Source: a virus. From it: 25,911 nt of DNA. A program made the translations under genes and the position numbers. Numbering within the stretch: position 1 is the first letter of the stretch; each line of letters starts with the position of its first letter. Shown one piece after another: positions 7,210 to 13,710 of the stretch. The stretch is taken from IMG/VR virus record IMGVR_UViG_3300044981_000054, positions 1-25,911 of that record; one strand, 5' to 3'. The notes under the pieces were generated by a model that had not been told where the DNA came from, searched no databases, and saw only the letters and a list, made by a program, of their open reading frames with translations.

Positions 7210-7605
7210 GTGGCTATCCAGGCCATCATCTATTCGAAGGCGACAGGCCGGGTCCGGCGCGTGCTGGACCCGCAGGCGAATGTCCCCAATGTCATAGCCT
7301 TTCTGGCTCAGGCGGGCGCTCAAACTGGCGAAGGCGTCATCGTCTATACCAAACAGGGTGGCGGTGCCGATACGCTCAACGCGTGGCAGGCCGCGGTCAA
7401 CACGGTCACGGGATTGTCGCCCTCGACAGGTGACTGGTACTGCGGGGTTGATGGCAGCAACAACATCCTATGGTGGGGCATCGCTGATCCCGCGCTCGAT
7501 AGCGTTGCGGGTCTCACGCTGATCAACGCGCCATATGGCGCTGACAACCGCTGGACCTATCTGGCCGGTGTGTTCACCGCACCGCTGCCCGGCGTGAAGC
7601 CGTGA
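7210..7605 (+). CDS. Hypothetical protein, 131 aa
   Basis: GTG 7210 is the start that keeps the gene clear of the upstream stop; only a weak AGAG-type ribosome site is seen upstream. Its stop overlaps the next start (GTGA, 7602-7605). The N-terminus (AIQAIIYSKATGRVRRVLDP) is a beta hairpin-like pattern. A central segment is TLNAWQAAVNTVTG, followed by a Trp/Tyr-rich part (DWYCGVD, ILWWGIADP, RWTYLAGVF). Seven Trp/Tyr residues in the last 60 suggest a compact binding or beta domain. No family is recognised. The gene directly precedes the glycine-rich repeat protein and may form or modify the same structure. Confidence 0.65.
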   Translation: MAIQAIIYSKATGRVRRVLDPQANVPNVIAFLAQAGAQTGEGVIVYTKQGGGADTLNAWQAAVNTVTGLSPSTGDWYCGVDGSNNILWWGIADPALDSVAGLTLINAPYGADNRWTYLAGVFTAPLPGVKP

Positions 7606-9713
7606 CGATTCTGTACATCGTCTCGGGTACGACCTTCCTAGCTCCGGGAGGCTGGCCCGGTTCCGGCCAATTCGAGTACATCGGTGGTGGCGGCGCCGGG
7701 CAGGCCGGCAATAACACGCCCGCGTCAGGTACCGGTGGCGGTGGCGCTCAATACGGCATCACCACATCCTTGACGGTCGCCAATGGTGCGGCGCTACAGG
7801 TAGGGCAGGGCGGCACGACGGCGGGCGCGAATGGCACCGATACATGGGTCGGCAGCACGTCGATCGCGCTCGCCAAAGGAGGTCAGGGCGCGCAAACCTC
7901 GGGCACGGCCGGTGTGGGTGGTGGTATCTCGCCGCAGAACGGCGGTGTCGCCACCACACTCCATAACGGCGGCAGCGGAGGCACTTACAACAGTAATAGC
8001 GATGGCGCTTCTGGCGGCGGAGGATCTGGCGGTCCCAATGGCGCGGGTGCGAACGGCGGCAGCGAGGCAACATCGACCGGCACGGCTGGTGGTACGGGAG
8101 GCGGTGGTGGAGGTGGTGGTAGCGCGGGCACCAACCAGACGGCGACGCCCAGCACTTCGGGCACCAACGGCGGTCTCGGTGCCAACGGCTCAGGCACTGT
8201 CGCCGGCACGGCGGGCGCCGGGGCTACCACGTCGGGCTCACCTAATGGCGGTGCCGGCAGCGCCTCGAGCAACTCGTCCGGCGGCGGCGGTGGCGGCGGG
8301 TTCGGAACGACCGGCGCGGGTGGTAACGGAGGCGCGGGCACTGAGTGGGACGCGACCCACGGGTCTGGCGGCGGCGGTGCGGGTAACTGCTCGGTAGCGT
8401 CCGGGACAACGCCCGTCCCCGGGAATGGCGGACTTTATGGCGGTGGTGGTGGTGGTGGCGGCGATGCTTCCTTCACCGCCTTCGGCAAGGGCGCTAACGG
8501 CATCATCGTCGTTACCTACACGGCTGCGACAAGCGCCCAGCCCTATAGCGATGAATGGGACTGGGGCACCGACGAACTCGCGTATGTCGAGGATGATCAG
8601 ACCCTGACGTTGATCGTCGCGGATTCCGCGCCTGTCGGACCTAACCAACCATCCCTGCCAGTCCAGGAAGCGGAAGTCAGCGCCGATTGGTGGCAGGACT
8701 ACGAAGATCCCCTCGTAGAGGACAGCCAGTGGTCCGGGCCAATCCTCCCCAACGCTCCTCCCCAACCGGTGGAGGATATCTGGGATGAAGGCGAGATCGA
8801 GGACGACTGGGATGCCACCAGCACTCCCGTCATGCCCGCGCCTCCTTCGGGGCTACCCCCCGATGACGCATGGGAATGGACCGAGGATGTCGGCGACGAG
8901 GATCTCACCGACGACGGTTCCGACGTCCAGAACAACAACGTGGTTCCGGTGGTTCCCGTGCTCCCGGAAGACCCGTGGCTGCACGAGGACGACCACACTG
9001 ACGAGCCGTTTGGCGATGAGCCACCATTGGGGGCGAATCAGCCGCCATTGCCCGTGGATGACGCGTGGGATTGGTCAGAGCCTGACGACACGAACGATGA
9101 GCCTCCCGATGACGACGGCTCGAATGTCCAGAACGCCAATATCGTCGCTGTACCTCCCGGTCCTGTGGAGGACGGCTGGAACTGGAACGAGCCGGAGGAT
9201 AACGCCGACGATCCACCTGACGATGACGGCAGCAACGTCCAGAACACGAGTGTTGTGCTACTGCCCAGCAACGGCGCCGAAGACCCGTGGAACTGGGATG
9301 AGGAGTCGGCCGAGGACAACTGGTGGGATGGTCTGGATGACGGTTATAACCAGCAGAACAACAACGTCCTACCGCCGGCCATCGGACCCCCGCCGACGTT
9401 GCCTGTCGGTACACTGTTACCCGGGGATCTTGGGGATGAGCTTGGTACTGGCATGGGACCGTACAAGCGTCCCGGTCAGGTGTTCGGCGAGCCCGATCCC
9501 GTTTCCCCTTGGCTGACTTCGCGCGTAGACTCAACTCACCCGGGTAGTGCCGGTCTTGGGGCGGTCGGAGAAAGTAGCCTCATAGCGATGGCTCCGGCCG
9601 CTCCCGAGGCTGTGGCGATCTTCAAAGCCCTCGGGCCGGATCTCACCGAAGCCGATATCGCGCAGATCCTGATCGCGCTAGAATTGCTCCTGCATGGCGG
9701 AACTCCCCGTTGA
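7602..9713 (+). CDS. Glycine-rich protein with tandem acidic Trp repeats (candidate head or tail appendage)
   Basis: A 703-residue protein starting at GTG 7602 (overlapping GTGA). Residues 1-310 form a glycine-rich domain: a Trp/Pro-containing entry (FLAPGGWPGSGQFEYIGGGG), then Gly/Ser/Ala/Thr/Asn repeats and an exit strand GANGIIVVTYTA. This organisation matches the glycine-rich domain found in phage tail and fibre proteins. Residues 315-600 are very acidic, with recurrent DD-W-W-E units separated by Pro-rich linkers; from residue 421 they become regular repeats of 30-37 residues. Residues ~600-703 are a short non-repetitive end (TEADIAQILIALELLL) that may be the attachment or oligomerisation part. 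The frame runs 20 bases into the next gene. Function is unknown; the domain mix suggests an extended surface appendage. Confidence 0.8.
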   Translation: MTILYIVSGTTFLAPGGWPGSGQFEYIGGGGAGQAGNNTPASGTGGGGAQYGITTSLTVANGAALQVGQGGTTAGANGTDTWVGSTSIALAKGGQGAQTSGTAGVGGGISPQNGGVATTLHNGGSGGTYNSNSDGASGGGGSGGPNGAGANGGSEATSTGTAGGTGGGGGGGGSAGTNQTATPSTSGTNGGLGANGSGTVAGTAGAGATTSGSPNGGAGSASSNSSGGGGGGGFGTTGAGGNGGAGTEWDATHGSGGGGAGNCSVASGTTPVPGNGGLYGGGGGGGGDASFTAFGKGANGIIVVTYTAATSAQPYSDEWDWGTDELAYVEDDQTLTLIVADSAPVGPNQPSLPVQEAEVSADWWQDYEDPLVEDSQWSGPILPNAPPQPVEDIWDEGEIEDDWDATSTPVMPAPPSGLPPDDAWEWTEDVGDEDLTDDGSDVQNNNVVPVVPVLPEDPWLHEDDHTDEPFGDEPPLGANQPPLPVDDAWDWSEPDDTNDEPPDDDGSNVQNANIVAVPPGPVEDGWNWNEPEDNADDPPDDDGSNVQNTSVVLLPSNGAEDPWNWDEESAEDNWWDGLDDGYNQQNNNVLPPAIGPPPTLPVGTLLPGDLGDELGTGMGPYKRPGQVFGEPDPVSPWLTSRVDSTHPGSAGLGAVGESSLIAMAPAAPEAVAIFKALGPDLTEADIAQILIALELLLHGGTPR
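8544..9390 (+). repeat. In-frame acidic/tryptophan tandem repeat region
   Basis: Regular units begin at codons for residues 421, 456, 486, 523 and 560 (bases 8862, 8967, 9057, 9168, 9279). Each starts E/D-D-x-W, most continue W-x-E, then an acidic stretch, GS-NVQN and V-x-x-P. The last two spacings are both exactly 37 codons (111 bases), which suggests recent duplication there. More degenerate Trp/acidic units precede them from 8544. The DNA copies have diverged at synonymous and other sites, so selection appears to hold the protein pattern. Confidence 0.75.
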
Positions 9714-10005
9714 AGAACAGAACGCAGTCGAGCGCGAGCGGCGCAAGACCCAACTGCGCGACCGCGCGCGGATCTTCCGTGAAGTGTTCGGGAGTTGGGA
9801 CAAGCCCACCACCCACGGCAGGATCATCCTCGATGGCCTGCTGTCCAAGTTCGGCCACGCCCTACCGCCCAATGTGTTGGACAACAATGGCCGTACCGAC
9901 GAGTACCAGACCTGGCGCCGGTTAGGTCACTTCGACGTGCTCGAATACATCAAAACCCAGATTGAATGGAGAGAAGATGTCAACCCCAGCGGCTCAGGCT
10001 CTTAG
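9694..10005 (+). CDS. Bbp19-like small phage protein, 103 aa
   Basis: ATG 9694 lies 20 bases inside the previous gene; no strong Shine-Dalgarno is visible. The 103-residue product begins with charged helices (EEQNAVERERRKTQLRDRAR). It continues FREVFGSWDKPTTHGRIILD, GLLSKFGHALPP, then RTDEYQTWRRLGHFDVLEYI. The order FG-----G--VL-DL---F, then a short loop, then E--R-LG---V---I resembles the small podophage proteins related to Bordetella phage Bbp19, which are encoded beside portal and scaffold genes. Their function is not settled; a head-assembly role is usually assumed. The family assignment is from memory of the pattern. Confidence 0.6.
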   Translation: MAELPVEEQNAVERERRKTQLRDRARIFREVFGSWDKPTTHGRIILDGLLSKFGHALPPNVLDNNGRTDEYQTWRRLGHFDVLEYIKTQIEWREDVNPSGSGS

Positions 10006-10930
10006 CGGTGCGAATGCGGGATCTGCGAGCGGCGGTGCGTCTGCTGCGGGCGCTACCCCAGCGAGCGGTACGCCTTCAGGTGCATCCCCGGCAACTGGCA
10101 CGCCTGCTGCGAATCAAACCCAGTTCTGGAACTCCTGGAACCTCCCGGAGCAGAAAGAAACCCGCGACTGGATCCAGAACAAAAACTACGACAGCCCCTT
10201 CACTCTTGCCAAAACCGCGCAGCAACTCGAGAGAGAAGCCGCGACGCTGCGTGCTGGCAAAGGCTATCCGGTCCCGGGGGCGGACGGGAAAGTCGATGCG
10301 AACGCCGACAAGGCGTGGCGGGCGCTGACTGGGGTTCCCGAGACCGCCGACAAGTACGACATTCCGGTCCCGACCGACAATCCCTATCCGCAATTCAAGG
10401 GATTCATGCAGGAGGCGTTGCACAAAGCCGGTGTGCCTGCCGCCATGGCTCCCGCGCTCGCTCGGGGTTACGAGGAGGCGGTGCAGAAGATGGAGGCACA
10501 GATCCGGGAGCAGGAGAACGCTACCAGTGCCCAACAGTTGGCTGAGCTTCAGAACCAGTGGGGCGCGCAGTATCAGGAGCGTATCGCACTCGCCAACCGC
10601 GGCAAGGAGTGGCTGTCACAGGAAGTCGGTGGCCTGTCTGAGCTCCAGATGCGCACGCTCGAATCGGTGCTCACCACGCCGAAGTTCATGGCGGCGATGT
10701 GGAAGATCGGGGCGGGGAATGGGGAGGCGCGGTTCGCGGGCGACAACCTGAACGGCGGCACACGCTTCAGCGGTGGTGCTTCCGAGGCTCAGGCGCGACT
10801 TGATCAACTCACTGCTGACCGATCGGCAGGGAAGATCTCCGACATGCAGTGGCGCGATATCTCCAAACCTGGCGGTGAATACGACAGGCTGCGCGACCAG
10901 ATCGTGGCTGGCATGGCGCCAATGCAATGA
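9977..10930 (+). CDS. Capsid assembly scaffolding protein
   Basis: ATG 9977 is preceded by GGAGAG (9968-9973, 3-base spacer), which I prefer to the in-frame TTG 9962. The 317 residues have the features of podophage scaffolds. The first ~45 residues are low-complexity Ala/Gly/Ser/Pro. A segment WNLPEQKETRDWIQNK and a helix LAKTAQQLEREAATLR follow. The middle is a long charged helical region (GYEEAVQKMEAQIREQENAT), then LQNQWGAQYQERI. The C-terminus (RLDQLTADRSAGKISDMQWR) is basic and helical, as needed to contact the capsid protein. Scaffold directs procapsid assembly and leaves before or during packaging. In related phages the capsid gene follows directly; here two small genes and a leader intervene. 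Confidence 0.85.
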   Translation: MSTPAAQALSGANAGSASGGASAAGATPASGTPSGASPATGTPAANQTQFWNSWNLPEQKETRDWIQNKNYDSPFTLAKTAQQLEREAATLRAGKGYPVPGADGKVDANADKAWRALTGVPETADKYDIPVPTDNPYPQFKGFMQEALHKAGVPAAMAPALARGYEEAVQKMEAQIREQENATSAQQLAELQNQWGAQYQERIALANRGKEWLSQEVGGLSELQMRTLESVLTTPKFMAAMWKIGAGNGEARFAGDNLNGGTRFSGGASEAQARLDQLTADRSAGKISDMQWRDISKPGGEYDRLRDQIVAGMAPMQ

Positions 10931-11091
10931 CGGAACGCGACACCCTCATCGCCTACCTACGCATGAAGGTAGAGCAGGCTGACTGGCATGGGGTTCGTGA
11001 CGCGGCAGTAGACATTGAGATATTGGAGGCTCGTGAGCGTGGACAACAAGACGTGTACCGGCTGCAGAGAGACGAAACCGGCAACGCGTGA
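10927..11091 (+). CDS. Conserved very small phage protein, 54 aa
   Basis: ATG 10927 overlaps the scaffold stop (ATGA) and the ORF ends TGA 11089-11091. The sequence (MTERDTLIAYLRMKVEQADW, then HGVRDAAVDIEILEARE) is a single amphipathic helical unit. The motif I--LR-KV---DWHGV-DAA-D---LEAR is one I have seen in short proteins beside virion genes of several phages. They have no known function. The 3' third overlaps the start of the HNH endonuclease gene in another frame by about 50 bases, so the tail after residue 37 may have been altered when that gene inserted. Confidence 0.65.
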   Translation: MTERDTLIAYLRMKVEQADWHGVRDAAVDIEILEARERGQQDVYRLQRDETGNA

Positions 11092-11602
11092 ATTCTGGAC
11101 GCCGAATCAAGGCAGTCGAGGAGGGTGGAGGTCCCAGTGCAAGCTCTGCACGAACGCGAAGGGACGCGTGAGGAGTCAGCGCTGGGGTAAGAAGTGGCAT
11201 GCCAATCGGCGCAATGGATGGCTCAAAAGAAAATACGGCATCACCCTCAGTGACTACGAACGGCTGCTGAAAGCGCAAGGAGGAGTGTGTCTAATCTGTC
11301 ACTCGCCAGAGTCTCGAAAAGACGGACAACTTCATCTAAGTGTTGATCATGACCATCAGACAGGTCAGGTGCGGGGGTTGCTCTGTGTTCGCTGCAATAC
11401 CCTAGTCGGTCTTCTTGAGACCTTGGGGCCGCATAGTAAAATTGCATGGAATGCGATGCTCTACATCAAAGGCTGTAGAAGAATCGAATTCATGGAGGCG
11501 GTCCCAAGCCGGCTGGAAGCCTCAATGGTAGGCTTCCCAGAAGATCGCGGTCAGTCCCAGCATGATCAGCCCAGCGATGGCGTAGATCAGCAGCGTCCCT
11601 AA
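11039..11602 (+). CDS. HNH / recombination endonuclease VII-type homing endonuclease
   Basis: GTG 11039 lies nine bases after GGAGG (11025-11029); GTG 11033 and TTG 11015 are in-frame alternatives. The product has an N-terminal zinc-ribbon-like part (C6, C9, C34, C37) and a basic middle rich in Arg, Lys and Trp. The endonuclease VII core is C84-x2-C87, then the catalytic D103-H-D-H segment, then C116-x2-C119-N. These are the zinc ligands and the ββα-metal active site of the family. Such free-standing genes cut relatives lacking them and spread by repair. Hand counting of 11221-11400 gives about 51% GC, clearly below flanking genes, suggesting transfer. The last ~40 residues do not look like the family and may be read-through. 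Confidence 0.88.
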   Translation: MDNKTCTGCRETKPATREFWTPNQGSRGGWRSQCKLCTNAKGRVRSQRWGKKWHANRRNGWLKRKYGITLSDYERLLKAQGGVCLICHSPESRKDGQLHLSVDHDHQTGQVRGLLCVRCNTLVGLLETLGPHSKIAWNAMLYIKGCRRIEFMEAVPSRLEASMVGFPEDRGQSQHDQPSDGVDQQRP

Positions 11603-11623
11603 AATCTCGTCTTTGATGTTCAT
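11522..11623 (-). CDS. Candidate antisense membrane microprotein, 33 aa
   Basis: On the minus strand, ATG at 11623 reads MNIKDEILGTLLIYAIAGLI, continues MLGLTAIFWEAYH and stops at TGA (11524-11522). It has a polar start, one 20-residue hydrophobic helix, and an aromatic C-terminus, a textbook single-span membrane microprotein. Codons are mostly GC-ending and conventional. Against it: no Shine-Dalgarno is seen upstream, all other genes are on the + strand, and it overlaps the atypical 3' end of the endonuclease gene. It could be a lysis-type or relic protein, or a chance reading. Confidence 0.25.
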   Translation of the reverse strand: MNIKDEILGTLLIYAIAGLIMLGLTAIFWEAYH

Positions 11624-11636
11624 TGGGCACGCAGTC

Positions 11637-11665
11637 TTGCATGTGCCCGCAAGCTTGGCTAGCGT
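11637..11665 (+). promoter_or_regulatory. Copy 2 of the three-copy 29-bp motif (candidate promoter)
   Basis: TTGCAT, 17 bases beginning GTGCCCGCAAGCTTGGC, then TAGCGT. It agrees with copy 3 at nearly every position in both halves and with copy 1 mainly in the central block. It stands about 160 bases upstream of the capsid start, in non-coding DNA. If transcription starts just after it, the capsid mRNA would carry all the hairpins downstream. Confidence 0.55.
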
Positions 11666-11709
11666 CCCCTTCAAGCGGACACGGCCACGGCCCCTTGCAG
11701 GGCGCGAGC

Positions 11710-11768
11710 CCCCGCTGACGGGGTAGAAAGCGACCCAGCCATCCCGGCTCACCGGGTAGAAGCGCCCC
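11710..11768 (+). repeat. Two tandem hairpin units in the capsid leader
   Basis: Unit 1: CCCCG (11710-11714), loop CTGA, CGGGG (11719-11723), then TAGAAAGCG. Unit 2: CCCGG (11743-11747), loop CTCA, CCGGG (11752-11756), then TAGAAGCG. Start to start is 33 bases. The fourth stem pair is C-G in unit 1 and G-C in unit 2, so pairing is kept while the bases are swapped. This pattern fits a duplicated RNA hairpin or a duplicated protein-binding site. Confidence 0.6.
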
Positions 11769-11784
11769 CTTCGGGACACGGCCT

Positions 11785-11811
11785 TCGAAAACTCATCTCC
11801 CCAGTTTTCGA
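11785..11811 (+). promoter_or_regulatory. Stem-loop adjoining the capsid ribosome binding site
   Basis: TCGAAAACT (11785-11793) pairs perfectly with AGTTTTCGA (11803-11811) around the 9-base loop CATCTCCCC. The right arm runs into GAGAGG (11810-11815), the Shine-Dalgarno of the capsid gene, which is seven bases before GTG 11823. There is no T-tract after it, so it is not a classical terminator. It may stabilise the capsid mRNA 5' end or control ribosome access. Confidence 0.6.
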
Positions 11812-11822
11812 GAGGCTGCGCC

Positions 11823-12740
11823 GTGTCAACCAACATCGTGACGTTCTATGTTCAGCAGTATGCCAAGACGCTGAACGAGCTGGTCCAACAGAAAACCTCC
11901 CGGCTGCGCAAGTTCTGCACCGAGGACAAGTACGTCGGCCAGGCAGCCTCCCCTGTTGAGCAGGTGGGCGCGGTCTCGATGCAGCCGGTCACCCAACGCT
12001 ATGGCCCGATGCAGCGTGTGGACGCGCCGACCGATCGCCGGTGGGTCTATCCCTCCGACTACGATCTGCCGCAGCTGTTCGACAACTTCGACAAGCTGCG
12101 TCTGCTCATCGATCCCAAGGGCAAGTTCGTCAGCAACGCCAAGAACGCCGCGAACCGCCAGTACGACGATCTGATCATCGCCGCTCTCGGTGGCACCGCG
12201 CAGACTGGCGTCACCGGCCAGAACTCCATCGTCCTTCCTGCGGGTGAAGTCGTCTCGGTCCAGCAGGGCGCGACCGCACCCACGGGACTCACGGTCGCGA
12301 AGCTCCGCCAGGCCAAGCTCATCCTGATGCAGAACGAATCGTACTCCGATGAGGAAGAGGACCCAGGCGATCCGAACTCCGGACTCGTCTGCGTCGCGGG
12401 CGCTCGCCAGCTGGATAACCTGATGGCGGAAGCCCAGGTCGTCAGCCGCGACTTCAACGACCAGCCGGTGCTCGAGGAGGGTCGCGTCAAGCGGTTCCTC
12501 GGCATCGAGTTCGTGCGCTCCGAGCGTCTGCAATCCGGCACGGACGATCAGGCCGGCACGAGTACCAAGGTGTTTATGTGGCAGCGCGAAGGGATGCACC
12601 TCGGTATCTGGAACGACATCACCACCAACATCAGCCAGCGGCACGACCTGCAGTCCGAGCCGTGGCAAGCCTACGTATTCATGACCGCCGGGGCGACCCG
12701 GTTGGAAGAGAAGCGCGTTACACAGATCTGGGCCCGATAA
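11823..12740 (+). CDS. Major capsid protein
   Basis: GTG 11823 has GAGAGG seven bases upstream. The 305-residue product has the layout of podophage HK97-fold capsid proteins: an N-terminal helical arm (FYVQQYAKTLNELVQQKTSR), RRWVYPSDYDLPQLFDNFDK, a spine-like helix region (AANRQYDDLIIAALGG), TVAKLRQAKLILMQNE, a central GLVCVAGARQLDNLM strand-helix, and a final strand RLEEKRVTQIWAR. Its position after the scaffold and before tail genes agrees. The acidic SDEEEDPGDPN segment is probably an exposed loop. It is the main shell subunit and is expected to be the most expressed gene here, consistent with its own leader. The exact capsid family needs a profile search. Confidence 0.9.
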   Translation: MSTNIVTFYVQQYAKTLNELVQQKTSRLRKFCTEDKYVGQAASPVEQVGAVSMQPVTQRYGPMQRVDAPTDRRWVYPSDYDLPQLFDNFDKLRLLIDPKGKFVSNAKNAANRQYDDLIIAALGGTAQTGVTGQNSIVLPAGEVVSVQQGATAPTGLTVAKLRQAKLILMQNESYSDEEEDPGDPNSGLVCVAGARQLDNLMAEAQVVSRDFNDQPVLEEGRVKRFLGIEFVRSERLQSGTDDQAGTSTKVFMWQREGMHLGIWNDITTNISQRHDLQSEPWQAYVFMTAGATRLEEKRVTQIWAR

Positions 12741-12757
12741 ACCAGGGTAAATAGCCA

Positions 12758-12771
12758 GGGGGCCGGTCCCC
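12758..12771 (+). other. Short GC hairpin between capsid and next gene
   Basis: GGGGG (12758-12762), loop CCGG, TCCCC (12767-12771): a 5-pair stem including one G-T. It lies in the 56-base gap after the capsid gene. No T-run follows, so a terminator function is not supported; a role in mRNA processing or stability is possible. Confidence 0.3.
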
Positions 12772-12796
12772 AGCTTGGAGCCCTTGAGGAACTGAT

Positions 12797-13480
12797 ATGG
12801 CACTTGTTACTCGTCTGTCGACTGTTGTCTCCAACTACGAGGCGCAGCCGCGCATTCTCACCTCGGGTTACCTTTCCGGAGGCAATGACACCGTGGGAGT
12901 GGCTTCCGTCGCCACGACCGCAACCGACTCCATCGGTTCGATCTACCGCTTCGGCTTCATCCCTTCAGGCGTGCGCATCGAAGACATCCAGTTACAGAAT
13001 GATGCCACCACGGCGGGCGTGTGGCAGGTCGGTGTCTATCTGAACGATAACCAGTCGCTCAACACCGCGCTGTCACTGACCACATGGAATGCGACCACCG
13101 CCTACGTCCCGGGCAACGTGGTGCAGTATCTGGGTGTCGTGTACTACTGCACGACCGGCAACACCAACTCCACGCCGCCTTCGGGTAACTGGACGACCGG
13201 GTTGGCGGTGAATACGCCGGCTTCATCGATCCCGAACGTCAACGGGATGCAGATCTTCAACTCCGGTACCTCGACGGCGACGGCGAACGCGGCCTGGAAA
13301 TCGGTCTACTCACCCTCAATCGGTGCGGTCGGCGTGGCAGCCGCCAACGTCAATCTGCGCGTGTGGGAACTGCTCGGCTTCGCGCAGGACCCCTTCTATG
13401 AATTCCATCTGGCCCTGACGGCCACGACTGCTCCGACCGCGGTGGGCACGATCTCGTTGCAGTGGAGCTGGGTGCGGTAA
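12797..13480 (+). CDS. Beta-rich head protein with an inserted W/YYC carbohydrate-binding-like module
   Basis: ATG 12797 follows GAGGA (12786-12790) at 6 bases. The 227 residues are low in charge and beta-rich. The outer parts (SIYRFGFIPSGVRIEDIQLQ, WQVGVYLNDNQ and a C-terminal FYEFHLALTATTAPTA) resemble proteins encoded just after capsid genes and may be a decoration or fibre subunit. Residues 97-132 form a separate module with W, then Y-x2-G, YYC, NTN, PP and a final W, the spacing of CBM5/12-like chitin-binding folds. The same module is present in the tail nozzle protein encoded at 14704. The module looks inserted between two strands of the host fold. The gene's stop overlaps the next start (TAATG). 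Confidence 0.7.
   Translation: MALVTRLSTVVSNYEAQPRILTSGYLSGGNDTVGVASVATTATDSIGSIYRFGFIPSGVRIEDIQLQNDATTAGVWQVGVYLNDNQSLNTALSLTTWNATTAYVPGNVVQYLGVVYYCTTGNTNSTPPSGNWTTGLAVNTPASSIPNVNGMQIFNSGTSTATANAAWKSVYSPSIGAVGVAAANVNLRVWELLGFAQDPFYEFHLALTATTAPTAVGTISLQWSWVR
13085..13192 (+). repeat. Module copy A (W / YYC / NTN / PP / W)
   Basis: Codes for residues 97-132 of the protein starting at 12797. In order it has W-N, Y-x2-G, V, G-x2-YYC, NTN, PP and W. The matching copy is at 15016-15126. Similarity is clearer in protein than in DNA, which points to an old exchange or a common domain source. Confidence 0.65.
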
Positions 13481-13710
13481 TGGCCGCGATCTCCTACATC
13501 ATCAGTGTCGGCGGCACGCTCGAAACCGTGACCACCGGCACGGCCGCGCCGACTTCTGGAAGCGTGGAGATCCGCATGGACCAGACCGCCACATCGGTCA
13601 CGGACGGAGGGTCGACCACCGGAACGCGCTCGCCGAAGAAGGGCGAGATCCAACAGTTGATCCGGATTCTGGAGGAATACCTCATCCGTGACACCAACGT
13701 GGTGGAGTAA
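13480..13710 (+). CDS. Conserved small phage protein, 76 aa
   Basis: ATG 13480 overlaps the previous stop (TAATG), and its own TAA overlaps the next ATG at 13710. Residues 1-45 are beta-type and Thr/Gly-rich, with VEIRMDQTATSVTDGG; residues 54-76 form a helix (KKGEIQQLIRILEEYLIRD). The pattern VEIR-DQTAT-VTD-G, a short loop, then K-E----L--I--Y--RD is one I associate with short proteins encoded near phage capsid genes. Those proteins lack a known function; a small virion or assembly subunit is plausible. The in-frame ATG at 13462 is inside the previous gene and is rejected as the start. Confidence 0.7.
   Translation: MAAISYIISVGGTLETVTTGTAAPTSGSVEIRMDQTATSVTDGGSTTGTRSPKKGEIQQLIRILEEYLIRDTNVVE

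Larger units (their letters stand above)
11603..11822 (+). promoter_or_regulatory. Non-coding structured leader of the major capsid gene
   Basis: This 220-base gap is by far the longest without a supported + strand gene. In order it holds the second copy of the three-copy motif (11637-11665), a weak 4-bp stem (GCCC 11690-11693 with GGGC 11700-11703), two tandem 5-bp hairpins with tetraloops (11710-11723 and 11743-11756), and a 9-bp stem-loop (11785-11811) reaching the capsid ribosome binding site. I read it as promoter plus 5' untranslated region controlling the most abundant virion protein. Confidence 0.6.

Noticed and set aside
8862-9390. Evenly spaced repeats that might suggest a CRISPR-like array
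   Set aside because: Units are in frame, 30-37 codons, diverged in DNA and conserved in protein pattern; there are no identical short repeats with unique spacers.
11785-11811. Stem-loop before the capsid gene as an intrinsic terminator
   Set aside because: The T residues are in the stem, not after it, and a ribosome site and start codon follow immediately.
12758-12771. GC hairpin after the capsid gene as a transcription terminator
   Set aside because: Only five pairs with one wobble and no T-tract on the + strand; kept only as a weak hairpin.
11826-12803. Minus-strand open frame of 325 codons opposite the capsid gene
   Set aside because: Same GC-rich shadow effect; the + strand encodes a recognisable capsid protein with a good ribosome site.
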